This document shows, piece by piece, positions 48,826 to 58,418 of a DNA stretch of 64,000 nucleotides. Source of the DNA: CAVUUN01 sp964421755 (GTDB lineage Bacteria > Acidobacteriota > UBA6911 > RPQK01); the NCBI GenBank assembly GCA_964421755.1, contig CAYQYP010000014.1, positions 31,293-95,292 on the forward strand, in the 5' to 3' direction. Below the pieces are notes generated by a model that did not search any database, had not been told where the DNA came from, and saw only the letters and a program-made list of their open reading frames with translations. Positions within the stretch are counted from its first letter, which is position 1, and each line of letters starts with the position of its first letter. The position numbers were made by a program, and so were the translations under genes.

Positions 48826-50040
48826 CTACTGCCCGAGTTTCCGTCGCAGGAACGCGGGGAAGTCCAAGTCCGCCCTCCCGACCGGGGCATCGTTGGGAGG
48901 GAGGATCGGATCCTGCGAGTAGTCTCTCGGTTGCTGCGAGTACGGCCCTGCCGGCGCCGGCGCGGGTCGAGCGGGCTCCGGTTGCGCTTGGGGAGCCGGT
49001 TCTGCGGGGTGAAGCTTGGTCACCTCCGCCTTGGGGCTTTTCGGTTTGTCGAAACCGGTGGCAATGACGGTGATCTTGATCTTGTTCGCCAGGGTCTCGT
49101 CAAAGACCGAGCCGAAGATAATGTTGGCTTCGGGGTCGGCCGCCTCCTGGATGATACGGCTGGCCTCGTCGATTTCGTGGAGGGTCATGTCGGTGTTACC
49201 CGTGATGTTGATCAGCACGCCGTGTGCCCCTTGGATCGTCGTGTCTTCCAGGAGCGGACTGCTGATCGCCCGACGTGCGGCATTGGCCGCCCGGTTCTCG
49301 CCCTCGGCAATGGCGGTACCCATGAGCGCCATCCCCGCGCCGGTCATAACCGCGCGCACGTCGGCGAAATCGAGGTTGATCACGCCCGGGATGGTGATGA
49401 GGTCACTAATGCCCTGAACCGCCTGTCGCAGAACGTCGTCGGCGGTTTTGAACGCATCGCTCAGGGAGGTACCTGGGGGAACCGTGCTGAGGAGGCGGGA
49501 ATTTGGAATGGTGATGACGGTATCGACCGATTCCTTGAGCTCCAACAACCCCTCTTCGGCCTGCCTCATCCGCCGGCGTCCCTCGAAAAGGAACGGCTTG
49601 GTGACAACGCCGACGGTCAGGGCCCCCAGCTCCGCAGCCAGGCTTCCGACAATCGGGGCGGCTCCTGTACCCGTTCCGCCTCCCAAGCCACAGGTGATGA
49701 AGACCATGTCCGCACCTTCGAGCAACTCCAGGATCTTCTCCGTGTCTTCCAGGGCAGCTTGTCGCCCGACTTCGGGATTCGACCCCGCTCCGAGACCCTT
49801 CGTGAGCTTGCTGCCGAGTTGGAGCCGGACGGCGGCCCTTGACAGGCGCAGAGCCTGCAGGTCGGTGTTCGCCGAAATGAAGTCCACGCCGCCTATCCCG
49901 GCCTCGATCATCCGGTTGACGGCATTGCACCCGGCTCCTCCGACCCCGACGACCTTTATGCAGGCGCCGGTGACGGGTCTCTCGTCGAACGCCAGGGTCA
50001 AATTCTTGTCTTCCTGTTGCAGCTTCAGAGCGCCATCCAT
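48826..50040 (-). CDS. ftsZ: cell division GTPase FtsZ
   Basis: Tubulin-like protein that forms the division ring. 404 residues from the ATG at 50040, which has a strong AAGGAGG upstream. GTP-binding motif GGGTGTGAAP, N-terminal GVGGAGCNAVNRM, T7 loop with NLDFADV. After a Pro/Ala/Gln-rich linker the protein ends in DLDFPAFLRRKL, the conserved tail that docks FtsA and other partners. Follows ftsA in the usual order. Confidence 0.97.
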   Translation of the reverse strand: MDGALKLQQEDKNLTLAFDERPVTGACIKVVGVGGAGCNAVNRMIEAGIGGVDFISANTDLQALRLSRAAVRLQLGSKLTKGLGAGSNPEVGRQAALEDTEKILELLEGADMVFITCGLGGGTGTGAAPIVGSLAAELGALTVGVVTKPFLFEGRRRMRQAEEGLLELKESVDTVITIPNSRLLSTVPPGTSLSDAFKTADDVLRQAVQGISDLITIPGVINLDFADVRAVMTGAGMALMGTAIAEGENRAANAARRAISSPLLEDTTIQGAHGVLINITGNTDMTLHEIDEASRIIQEAADPEANIIFGSVFDETLANKIKITVIATGFDKPKSPKAEVTKLHPAEPAPQAQPEPARPAPAPAGPYSQQPRDYSQDPILPPNDAPVGRADLDFPAFLRRKLGQ

Positions 50041-50097
50041 AAACAACCTCCTTAAAGCGAGAAGACCAGACACCTCGCAGATGCGTTTGATCCTCGA

Positions 50098-51339
50098 TTA
50101 ACCTATGAGTGCGAGCAGCCAGGCCAAGATCCGGGCAAGCAAACCCTTTGGCCGGCTGGGTTTCCAAAGGCCAAGTCCATCCCCGTGAATACTGCTGCCG
50201 TAAACAATCAGACCAAGAGCCGTGCAATAGTGCGGGCTGTAAAGCTCCGGAGTCGGCAGTTGCAGCTTGGTCGGCAAACCGAGCCGCACCGGGATATCCA
50301 GCTTCTCAGCAGCCCGATGGGTCAAGCCCCGTGTTAAGGCCCCTCCCCCCGTGAAGACCGCCCCGGTGATCGGGGAGTTTCTTACGCCCGCCCTGACCGC
50401 GATTGCCGCGACGCCGGCGATGATCTGGTCGCAACGGGCCTGGATCACGTCGCACAGCTCACGTCGCCTGACGCGCCGAATACGCCCAGTACCGATCTCC
50501 TCGACCTCGATCGCTTCCTGCTCCGGCACGTCTTCCGGGATGCAGTGCCCGAAGTGAATCTTCAATTTCTCCGCCTCTTTGAGCGGCGTGCGAAGCCCGA
50601 GGGCGATGTCGCTCGTGACCAGATCCCCCGCCACCGGGAGCACTTCCGAATGCCAGATGCTGCCGTCCTTGTAAAACGCGACGTCGGTCGTCCCTCCTCC
50701 TATGTCAACGACGAGGCTGCCGATCTGCTTCTCGTCGTTGGTGAGGATCGCCTCGGCGGAGGCGAGCTGTTGCATTACGACGCCCTTGACCATGACTCCG
50801 GCCTTGTTGACGGCTGCGACGACATTCTGAATCGCAGCGGAGGCGTGAAGCACAACGTGAAGATAAACGTCGAGCCGCTCGCCGGTCATCCCGAGGGGGT
50901 TCGAGATCCCGCCCCTGCCGTTGATCGCGAAGTCCTGCGTGAGGACGTGGATAATCTCGTAGCCTTTAGGTACGTTAAAGTCCATCGCCTCGGTGACCGC
51001 CCGGTCGATGTCGTCTGCTGTCACACGGCCCGCTTTCCCTTTAACCTCGCGAATTACGGTTCCGCCGTGACGGTTGATCCCGGTGATGTACTCGCCGCTC
51101 ACGCTGACCCAGGCGGAATCAATGGTCCGCTCAGACCGCTCCTCCACCTGTCGGATCGACTTCTTGACGCTTTCGATCGTGAGCGCCAGATTCGACACGA
51201 AGCCCTGTTTCAAGCCTACGGACTTCGAGACGCCTGCGCCCAGGATCCTGGGGCCCTCTTCTTCCACAGTCGCCAGGGCGGTGCAGATCTTGGTCGTCCC
51301 TATGTCGATTCCTGCAACTTGCTGCCCCTTCTTCGCCAT
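50098..51339 (-). CDS. ftsA: cell division protein FtsA
   Basis: Actin-like ATPase that tethers FtsZ to the membrane. 413 residues from the ATG at 51339 (MAKKGQQVAGIDIGTTK). Phosphate-binding loops GIDIGTTKICTA and VVDIGGGTTDVAFY, and adenosine motif VFTGGGALTRGL. It ends in the amphipathic membrane-targeting helix GLLARILAWLLALIG. An ATG seven codons upstream is less likely. A 57-bp gap to ftsZ holds the ftsZ ribosome site. Confidence 0.96.
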   Translation of the reverse strand: MAKKGQQVAGIDIGTTKICTALATVEEEGPRILGAGVSKSVGLKQGFVSNLALTIESVKKSIRQVEERSERTIDSAWVSVSGEYITGINRHGGTVIREVKGKAGRVTADDIDRAVTEAMDFNVPKGYEIIHVLTQDFAINGRGGISNPLGMTGERLDVYLHVVLHASAAIQNVVAAVNKAGVMVKGVVMQQLASAEAILTNDEKQIGSLVVDIGGGTTDVAFYKDGSIWHSEVLPVAGDLVTSDIALGLRTPLKEAEKLKIHFGHCIPEDVPEQEAIEVEEIGTGRIRRVRRRELCDVIQARCDQIIAGVAAIAVRAGVRNSPITGAVFTGGGALTRGLTHRAAEKLDIPVRLGLPTKLQLPTPELYSPHYCTALGLIVYGSSIHGDGLGLWKPSRPKGLLARILAWLLALIG

Positions 51340-51403
51340 ACCTTGTGAAAACACTCCCACAGCGGAGAACCGTCGCAGTCGAAGCGACCGGTCTCGCGAA
51401 AGC

Positions 51404-52231
51404 CTATAGTCCCAGTTCCGGTTTGAGGTCCGGATGCCCAGGCGTATGAAAGATCACCTTGTCGGGGAAAGTGACGTCGATGTACTCGATTCTCGGATAT
51501 CGATCCTTCAACTGGTTATAGATGGTGCGGCAGGCCAGGAACCGTTCATACCTCTCCCTGAACCGCTCGTCCCCGACATAAACCGGAATGGCCTCCTCGG
51601 CCGGGATGACTGCGACCCGTCGGGGGATGGAAACGTCGATCTCGGAAAGTGACTGCAGCAGCTTTTGGGGGGATCCCGACAGGTCCTCCACGATCCGCAT
51701 GTAGAGCTGTATGCGCTGCAGGTTGTCTTCCCTGGCATTCTCCAGGGCCAGGTTCTTGAGACCTTTGACGATGGGCCCGTCCAAGTCTCCGTAACGAGCT
51801 CCGAATCGGTCGAGGACGATGCCAGTCGAATCAACCAGGTAGAGCTCGTCGTCGATTGCGGCCACCGCCACCGGTTTTCTCTCCTGGATCTGAATCACGA
51901 CGCGATCGGGGAGTATTCGCCTCACCGTCGCCGACTCCACCCACGGCTCCGACTCCACGACCCGCCTGACATGGTCGAGGTCGGCCAGGATCAGGTTGCG
52001 GCCCAAAGCGCGCTTAACGAGGCCCTCGATACCAGGACGGTTGAGGTTGGCAATTCCTTCGAACTCGAGGCGTGCAGGCTGGAAACGCTGGTTTCCATAT
52101 TTGGAGGCCTGCGCATGGTGGAGAACCAGACCGGCACCACACAGGATCGCGACGACGACTAGGAGTCGCCCCGTCAGGAGCCCCAGGCGTTTAAACAGGA
52201 ACGCAATCCGCCCGCTAGCGTTGTTGTCCAA
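51404..52231 (-). CDS. ftsQ: cell division protein FtsQ
   Basis: Bitopic divisome protein, 275 residues. Membrane helix at about 18-38, then a POTRA domain (FQPARLEFEGIANLNRPGIEGL...), followed by the FtsQ beta domain. Start is a TTG at 52231 with GGAGGAA five bases ahead, overlapping the murC end by 17 bp. Neither murB nor ddl lies between murC and ftsQ, unlike many dcw clusters. Confidence 0.92.
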   Translation of the reverse strand: MDNNASGRIAFLFKRLGLLTGRLLVVVAILCGAGLVLHHAQASKYGNQRFQPARLEFEGIANLNRPGIEGLVKRALGRNLILADLDHVRRVVESEPWVESATVRRILPDRVVIQIQERKPVAVAAIDDELYLVDSTGIVLDRFGARYGDLDGPIVKGLKNLALENAREDNLQRIQLYMRIVEDLSGSPQKLLQSLSEIDVSIPRRVAVIPAEEAIPVYVGDERFRERYERFLACRTIYNQLKDRYPRIEYIDVTFPDKVIFHTPGHPDLKPELGL

Positions 52232-53594
52232 GGAATTCCTCCCCTATTCTCCAGACGTTACCTGCTCCGAGAGTGAGCAAGAGGTCGCCGGGGGATGTCT
52301 CTTTTTCCAGTCGCTCGACGAGTTCCGCCTGATTGGCCGCGTACCGCACCTCGTGGTACTTACCGATTTCAGCAGCGAGCTTCTCGGACGTGATACCTTC
52401 GATCGGTTTTTCGCCTGCTGCGTAAATGTCCATCAGGTAAAGGATATGGGCCTTCTCGAAGCAGTTTGCGAGGTCGCCAAAAAGGTCCCTGGTACGTGAA
52501 TAGCGGTGCGGCTGGAAGACCACCACGATCCGACGGCCTGTCAGTCGACACGCCTCGAGGGTTGCCCGGATTTCGGTCGGGTGGTGCCCGTAATCATCGA
52601 TCACCCAGACCTGGTTTCGTTCCCCCTTCCATTCCATCCGCCTCTCGGCGCCCCGGAAATTCTCGAGGGCCTGCTGTATGGTCGTAAAGGGGACCTGGAG
52701 CTTGAGGCCGATCGCAACGGCGGCGGCGGAATTCGAAATGTTGTGCCAGCCCGGAACATTCAGTTGCACGCGGCCGAGGAGCTCACCCCTGAAATAGCAC
52801 GAATAACTCGACTGGAATACCGCGTACTCCGGATCCCGGACCTGCAATTCAGCCTCCGGGTGAAAGCCGTAAGTAACGAGGGGTGCACGCACTTTCCCGA
52901 GCAGGCCACGGAGGTTCGGATCGTCCAGACAGGCGATCACCGAACCGTAGAACGGCACCGTGTTCATGTGCTCCAGGAAGGCGGCCTGGATGTCCTCCAG
53001 GTCGCGGTAGGTATCCATGTGATCGCGGTCCACGTTGGTCACGACGGCATAGATCGGACGGTAACGCAGGAAACTGCGGTCGCTCTCGTCTGCCTCGGCG
53101 ACCAACATGTCGCCGCGGCCCGCCCGGGCATTGCTTCCCAGGGCTTTCAGGCGGGCGCCAATTACCATCGTCGGGTCGTACCCGGCTGCCTGAAGCAGGA
53201 GCGAAATCATGGCTGTCGTAGTCGTTTTCCCGTGCGTGCCGGCTATCGTCACTCCGGTTTTTCGACGCATCAGCTCTGCGAGTATCTCGGACCGGTGGAC
53301 GATCCGAGCGCGGGACTGGATGGCCGCGACCAGTTCGGCGTTATCCGGGGATACCGCAGTTGAGTAAACGACGACCTGTGCATCCTGGACGTTGGTCCCG
53401 CGATGCCCGATCGCGATGCGCGCTCCCTGCTTGCGCAGGCTCTCGAGGATCGGTCCATCCTGAACATCGGAACCGGAGATCTCGTACCCGTCCTCCAGCA
53501 GGATCTCGGCTATCCCGCTCATGCCGATTCCTCCGATCCCCACGAAGTGGATGCGTCGAATGTCTCCCAACTGCACGAGTCTCTCTCGTTCCAT
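52215..53594 (-). CDS. murC: UDP-N-acetylmuramate--L-alanine ligase
   Basis: First Mur ligase, adding L-Ala to UDP-MurNAc with ATP. 459 residues. N-terminal Rossmann motif FVGIGGIGMSGIA, ATP loop GTHGKTTTTAMIS, and the DDYGHHPTEI segment all match MurC. ATG start at 53594, seven bases after the murG stop. Confidence 0.97.
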   Translation of the reverse strand: MERERLVQLGDIRRIHFVGIGGIGMSGIAEILLEDGYEISGSDVQDGPILESLRKQGARIAIGHRGTNVQDAQVVVYSTAVSPDNAELVAAIQSRARIVHRSEILAELMRRKTGVTIAGTHGKTTTTAMISLLLQAAGYDPTMVIGARLKALGSNARAGRGDMLVAEADESDRSFLRYRPIYAVVTNVDRDHMDTYRDLEDIQAAFLEHMNTVPFYGSVIACLDDPNLRGLLGKVRAPLVTYGFHPEAELQVRDPEYAVFQSSYSCYFRGELLGRVQLNVPGWHNISNSAAAVAIGLKLQVPFTTIQQALENFRGAERRMEWKGERNQVWVIDDYGHHPTEIRATLEACRLTGRRIVVVFQPHRYSRTRDLFGDLANCFEKAHILYLMDIYAAGEKPIEGITSEKLAAEIGKYHEVRYAANQAELVERLEKETSPGDLLLTLGAGNVWRIGEEFLGQQR

Positions 53595-53601
53595 GCTCGT
53601 C

Positions 53602-54711
53602 TCAATCCTTGGCCAGTTGATTCATGAGTCGCAGGATCGCGCCCACACTTCCGGGCTGGGCCATGTTCTTGCTAGCTTCCGCCATGCTAGTCAGTTCTTT
53701 CCGGTTGTCTGCCAGTCGAACCAGCAGCTCTGCCAGTTCGCGGCCGCTGGTTTGGTCTTGCTCGAGCACCACGGCAGCCCCCCGTTTCGCCAGAGCCTGG
53801 GCATTTTTCCGTTGATGATCGTCAGCCGCCTGGGGGAACGGAATCAGCACCGCAGGTTTGCCGGCTGCCGTCAGTTCGGCGACAGTGGATGCTCCGGCGC
53901 GCGAAACGACCAGATCAACCCGGCTGAATAACTCCGGTACGTTCTGAATAAAGTCGGTGACCTGGCCCTGGTAGCCTTGCTGGCGGTACCGCTCGGCTAC
54001 CGGTTGGAGGTCCGCGGGTCCGGTCTGATGAACCAGCTGGATCTTTCCGGCCGGCAAAAAGGGCAGGGCATCGCAGATCAGTCGATTGATCGGCTTGCTC
54101 CCCTGGCTGCCCCCCATCACGAGAACCGACAGGGGGCCGTTGGCAGCCGTCACGGGCCGCGGCTTGACCCAGTGAAATTGATCCCGGACGGGGATACCGG
54201 TCACTCTGGCCTTCTTCCCGAAGGGACGGGCCGCTTCCGAGAAGGCGACAGCAGCCGCATCCACCCAGCGCCTCAACAGCCGGTTGGTAAGCCCCGGGTA
54301 AGCATTGGGCTCGATCAGTATGGCCCGGTAGCCCATCAGTTTCCCGGCCAGGACCACTGGCCCGGACGAGTATCCGCCGACACCGACGATGATGTTCGGA
54401 CGGAACTCGCGGACGATGAGTCCCCCGTTCAAGATCGCAAACGGAATGCCGACCAGACTACTGATCATTTTCCGGAACCCAACCTGATTGAGTGCCGCAA
54501 CCTCTATCGTTTCAAGGCGAAACCCGAGAGGCTCCACCACCCGGGCTTCCAAGCCGCGCTTGGTCCCAACAAAAAGCACTTCCACCGCGGGCGCCTTTCG
54601 CCGCAGCTCCTCGGCAAGAGCGACAGACATGAACACATGCCCGCCCGTTCCTCCGCCGGCGAACAGGACTCGCTTCAGCACGTGCGACTTTCCGGTGTCA
54701 GGAGTGCTCAT
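53602..54711 (-). CDS. murG: lipid II synthase MurG
   Basis: GT-B glycosyltransferase on the inner face of the membrane that adds GlcNAc to lipid I to give lipid II. 369 residues. Donor/acceptor loops VLFAGGGTGGHVFMS and VLVMGGSQGSKPIN, and the SRAGASTVAEL motif near the UDP site. The start overlaps ftsW by 14 bp. Confidence 0.97.
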   Translation of the reverse strand: MSTPDTGKSHVLKRVLFAGGGTGGHVFMSVALAEELRRKAPAVEVLFVGTKRGLEARVVEPLGFRLETIEVAALNQVGFRKMISSLVGIPFAILNGGLIVREFRPNIIVGVGGYSSGPVVLAGKLMGYRAILIEPNAYPGLTNRLLRRWVDAAAVAFSEAARPFGKKARVTGIPVRDQFHWVKPRPVTAANGPLSVLVMGGSQGSKPINRLICDALPFLPAGKIQLVHQTGPADLQPVAERYRQQGYQGQVTDFIQNVPELFSRVDLVVSRAGASTVAELTAAGKPAVLIPFPQAADDHQRKNAQALAKRGAAVVLEQDQTSGRELAELLVRLADNRKELTSMAEASKNMAQPGSVGAILRLMNQLAKD

Positions 54712-55837
54712 ACGTTTCGCTCCTGACTCCCATCAATTCCGAGATGTCCGCTTCCCGCCGGCCCTGCTTGGAGATATTCAGCAGTATTCCGACGGCGACG
54801 AGCGCGACGACCATGGATGAGCCCCCCACCGAAACAAAGGGCAGGGGCAGTCCCTTGGTCGGCATCAGGCTCAGAACCACGCTCATGTTGATCAGGGCCT
54901 GAAAAGTGAACATGCTGACGATGCCGAGGCCGAGATAGGCGCCGAACTTGGTATCCGCGCGCAATGCAATCTTGATCCCTTTGATGAACAACAAGATGAA
55001 AAGCGTGAGGGTGAGGAGCGTGCCCCACAGCCCAAGTTCCTCGCCGATTACGGAGAAGATGAAATCGGTGTGCGGTTCCGGCAGGAAGAACTTTTTCTGA
55101 TTTCCCTGGGCATATCCCAGGCCCTGCCAGCCTCCGGAGCCAATTGCGATGAGGCTCTGGCGGATCTGGTATCCGGAGCCGTACGGGTCGAGCGACGGAT
55201 CGATGAAGGTAAGGACCCGGTTGCGCCGGTACGGGACTCGCAGGATGAACAGGTACACGCCGGGAATGGCTGCCAGTACCATGGCCAGCATGTAACGCCA
55301 CTGCAGGCCCGCAAGGAACAGCATCACGAAAGCAGTGAGTCCGATACAAAAAGAGGTACCGAGATCCGGTTCTGCAAGGATCAAAGCGAGTATTGGCGCC
55401 AGGATCCCGGCGTAGGGCAACATGCCTTTCTTCAATGACCTGATATCAGCAGCGGGCCGGGAAAGGAAGTAGGCGGTGATCACTATGATGACGAGCTTCG
55501 CGAGCTCGGAGGGCTGGACCCTCAGAGGACCGAAGACGATCCATCGCCTCGCGCCATTGAATGCAGGAAAGAAAAAAACGGCGATCAGCAGGGCGATGAC
55601 GAGCAGCCAGGCGGCCGTGAGCCGGCGGGAGCCCGAATAGAAGTTGTAGTCGATCCTCATGGCGGCCAAGAGGAAGACAAGGCCCGTCACGACGAACACG
55701 AACTGCCGGCTGAAGACCAGGCTGAAAGCGTTCCCGAGCGAAATGCTCGCTGCGCTGAAAACCATGGCCAGTCCAAAACCGAGCAGTATCAGCACGATCA
55801 GGACGAGGTTCAGATCGTACGAACTCTTCCGGCTCAT
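54698..55837 (-). CDS. ftsW: septal peptidoglycan polymerase FtsW
   Basis: SEDS-family multi-pass membrane glycosyltransferase of the divisome, working with FtsI. 379 residues, about ten helices. FNGARRWI, FLLAEPDLGTS-type segment (ILAEPDLGTSF), and NQKKFFLPEPHTDFIFSVIGEELG are signatures. ATG overlaps the murD stop (ATGA). Confidence 0.96.
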   Translation of the reverse strand: MSRKSSYDLNLVLIVLILLGFGLAMVFSAASISLGNAFSLVFSRQFVFVVTGLVFLLAAMRIDYNFYSGSRRLTAAWLLVIALLIAVFFFPAFNGARRWIVFGPLRVQPSELAKLVIIVITAYFLSRPAADIRSLKKGMLPYAGILAPILALILAEPDLGTSFCIGLTAFVMLFLAGLQWRYMLAMVLAAIPGVYLFILRVPYRRNRVLTFIDPSLDPYGSGYQIRQSLIAIGSGGWQGLGYAQGNQKKFFLPEPHTDFIFSVIGEELGLWGTLLTLTLFILLFIKGIKIALRADTKFGAYLGLGIVSMFTFQALINMSVVLSLMPTKGLPLPFVSVGGSSMVVALVAVGILLNISKQGRREADISELMGVRSETYEHS

Positions 55838-57252
55838 CTCGCCGCTCCCTCTCCGGTTCGCGGCGGCTCGTCGGGCAGCGCGCTGACGATTTGCTTGAAA
55901 ACCCTCCCGCGGTGCTCGAAGTTGTTGAACATGTCGAAGCTTGCGCAGGCCGGCTCCAGAAGCACCGTGTCGCCAGGCTGCGCACTCCGATAGGCCAAAT
56001 TCACGGCTTCCTGCATGTCCCCCACCTTGATCGTGTTTACATCGCTGCCCAGTACCGAGAAGATTTTCTCGGTAGCTGCACCGATCAGGATCAGCAGTTT
56101 GACCTTTCTTGTTACGAGCGAACGGAGGGAGGTAAAGTCTCCGCCTTTGTCCTTGCCTCCCATGATGACGATCAGGGGCTGGTCGAGTGCCTGGAGCGCT
56201 TGCAACGCGGAGTCTACGTTGGTCCCCTTGGAATCGTTATAGTAGTCAACTCCTCCGACATTGCGAGTGAACTCCAGCCGGTGTTCCACGCCCGCAAAAG
56301 TACGAAAGGTATCGGCCATAACGGCGAGGTCGATCCCGGAAAGGAAACCGGCCGCGGTCGCGGCCAGGACGTTCTCCAGGTTGTGATTTCCCTTCAGCCG
56401 GATCTCCTTGGTTTCCATCAGATAGTGATGTTGCTTCTTCCACCGGATATAGATTTTCCCGCCGTCGACATAGATTCCCTGGGTCAGCATTTGACGGCGG
56501 CTGAACAGCATCACCTGGCCTCTGCGACCGTCCGACATGCTGAGCGAAATCGAGTTGTCCGCGTTGAGCACCGCGTAATCGCGTCTCGTCTGGTTGAGAA
56601 AAATCCTCTCTTTGGCCAGTGCGTAGTCTTCGAACGAGGCGTAGCGATCCAGATGATCCGGCGTCACATTGAGAAGCAGGGCGATGTCGCACTTGAAATT
56701 GTGGATGTTTTCGAGCTGGAAAGACGACAGTTCGACGACGAAGGTCCGGGCGTCGCCCGCCTGATCCTCCGATTCTATGAATTGCGCGAGAGGCGTGCCG
56801 ATGTTCCCGGCTACAACATGAGGGAGGCCGGCATTCTTGAACAGCTCGCCAATCAGCGCGGTGGTCGTCGTCTTGCCGTTCGATCCGGTGATCCCGATGA
56901 GTTTCCCTTGCAGGAACGAGTACGCCAGCTCGACTTCGCTGTAGATCGGAATTCCGCTGGCAGCAGCTCGCCGCAACTCGAGCAAGCCGGTTGGTACGCC
57001 GGGGCTCAGGACAATAAAGTCTGCTTCCATGAAGGCGGGCTCGGTATGGCCGCCAAGCAGCAGGCGAACCGGGCCGGCGAGCTGTGCAATCTGCTCCCGA
57101 AGCTCAGATTCCGGCTTTAAATCCGTGATCGTCAGTCGAGCGCCTTCCCGTATAAGGAAGTTCGCTGCTGCGACCCCGCTTTTCGCCAAGCCGACCACCA
57201 GTACCTTCTTGTTCTTAATGCGGATGCGTTTCTTCTTCACGCCTTCACTCAT
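55834..57252 (-). CDS. murD: UDP-N-acetylmuramoyl-L-alanine--D-glutamate ligase
   Basis: Adds D-Glu to UDP-MurNAc-L-Ala. 472 residues from the ATG at 57252; the upstream in-frame ATG at 57285 would add 11 residues. N-terminal VLVVGLAKSGVAAANFL, ATP loop GITGSNGKTTTTALIG, and YYNDSKGTNVDSA for the substrate lysine region. The N-terminus has an extra basic stretch (KKKRIRIKNKK) before the Rossmann fold. Confidence 0.95.
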   Translation of the reverse strand: MSEGVKKKRIRIKNKKVLVVGLAKSGVAAANFLIREGARLTITDLKPESELREQIAQLAGPVRLLLGGHTEPAFMEADFIVLSPGVPTGLLELRRAAASGIPIYSEVELAYSFLQGKLIGITGSNGKTTTTALIGELFKNAGLPHVVAGNIGTPLAQFIESEDQAGDARTFVVELSSFQLENIHNFKCDIALLLNVTPDHLDRYASFEDYALAKERIFLNQTRRDYAVLNADNSISLSMSDGRRGQVMLFSRRQMLTQGIYVDGGKIYIRWKKQHHYLMETKEIRLKGNHNLENVLAATAAGFLSGIDLAVMADTFRTFAGVEHRLEFTRNVGGVDYYNDSKGTNVDSALQALQALDQPLIVIMGGKDKGGDFTSLRSLVTRKVKLLILIGAATEKIFSVLGSDVNTIKVGDMQEAVNLAYRSAQPGDTVLLEPACASFDMFNNFEHRGRVFKQIVSALPDEPPRTGEGAAR

Positions 57253-57303
57253 CGGGGGCCGAAAAACACTGCCCACCAGGGTCAAATCGCACTGTTCACT
57301 GAT

Positions 57304-58416
57304 TTACCGGAGCTTAAGGGTCGTCAGGCTGAACAGCGCGAAGATAATTGCCAGGATCCAGAAACGGATCACGACCTTCGGCTCTTTCCAGCCGAGGAGC
57401 TCGAAATGGTGATGTATTGGCGCCATTCGGAAGATGCGCCTGCCGAAAAGCCTGTAGGAAGAGACCTGCAGTATCACGGAAAGCGCCTCGATAACGAAAA
57501 TGCCGCCGATCGAGATCAGCAAGAGCTCGTGCTTAATAAGCAATGCGACCGTGCCGATCGCTCCGCCGAGAGACATGGACCCGACGTCCCCCATGAATAT
57601 TTCCGCCGGGTAGCTGTTGTACCAGAGGAACCCGAGGGTCGCCCCGACCATGGCCCCGCAAAAGACCGTCAGTTCGCTCGCGTACGTGTTCTTGATGATG
57701 TCCAGGTAGTCGGCGAAAGCTGCGTGACCGGTGACATACGTCAGCACCGTGAGGGCTGAGGCGGCGACCAGGACCAAGCCTGCTGCGAGCCCGTCCAATC
57801 CGTCCGAAAGATTCACGGCGTTGCTGCTTCCGATGATTACGATCAAGGCGAACAGAATCAGGGGAAGGAAGGTCGAATAGCCGAACAACACCAGATCCAG
57901 ATTCGGCGTAACCCTCTTGAAGAACGGCACACTGAGCTCGATGCTGTAATGCCCGTAGTGGTTTAAAACGATCAGAATCGCCGCCACAAGGAGCGCGATT
58001 CCGAACTGCATTCCGATCTTCTGGCGGGCAGTCAGTCCAAGCGAACGCCGCCTTGACACCTTCTGATAATCGTCCAGAAAGCCCACAAGTCCGAAGAGCA
58101 GCAGCGAAAGGAGCGCTAACCAGATGTAGTAGTTCGTCAGGTCACCCCAAAGGAGTGTTGGGACCAGGATGCTGATAACAATCAGCAGACCTCCCATGGT
58201 CGGCGTCCCGGCCTTGGCGTGGTGAGTGGTGGGACCCTCCTCGCGAATGTACTGGCCAATTTGAAACTGCTTGAGCCGGCGGATCAGCCAGGGCCCGAGC
58301 AGCAGGCTGATGAGCAACGCGGTCAGCGAAGCGTAGGCTGTCCGGAACGTGATGTACCGCATCACGTTGAGGACCGAGAACTGATCATGCAGCGCGTAAA
58401 GCAGATGGTAAAGCAA
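57304..58416 (-). CDS. mraY: phospho-N-acetylmuramoyl-pentapeptide transferase
   Basis: Ten-helix membrane enzyme that makes lipid I from UDP-MurNAc-pentapeptide and undecaprenyl phosphate. 370 residues. GTPTMGGLLI near residue 75, the catalytic aspartates in FLDDYQKV and NLSDGLDGLA, and the HHHFE motif in MAPIHHHFELLG are all present. The start is a TTG with GAGGAG upstream. Confidence 0.96.
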   Translation of the reverse strand: MLYHLLYALHDQFSVLNVMRYITFRTAYASLTALLISLLLGPWLIRRLKQFQIGQYIREEGPTTHHAKAGTPTMGGLLIVISILVPTLLWGDLTNYYIWLALLSLLLFGLVGFLDDYQKVSRRRSLGLTARQKIGMQFGIALLVAAILIVLNHYGHYSIELSVPFFKRVTPNLDLVLFGYSTFLPLILFALIVIIGSSNAVNLSDGLDGLAAGLVLVAASALTVLTYVTGHAAFADYLDIIKNTYASELTVFCGAMVGATLGFLWYNSYPAEIFMGDVGSMSLGGAIGTVALLIKHELLLISIGGIFVIEALSVILQVSSYRLFGRRIFRMAPIHHHFELLGWKEPKVVIRFWILAIIFALFSLTTLKLR

Positions 58417-58418
58417 CT

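Noticed and set aside
48763..49842. 359-codon open frame on the plus strand
   Set aside because: Antisense of ftsZ and the methyltransferase start; Arg/Gly-rich composition typical of shadow frames.
55891..57120. 409-codon open frame on the plus strand
   Set aside because: Antisense of murD with no recognisable protein features.
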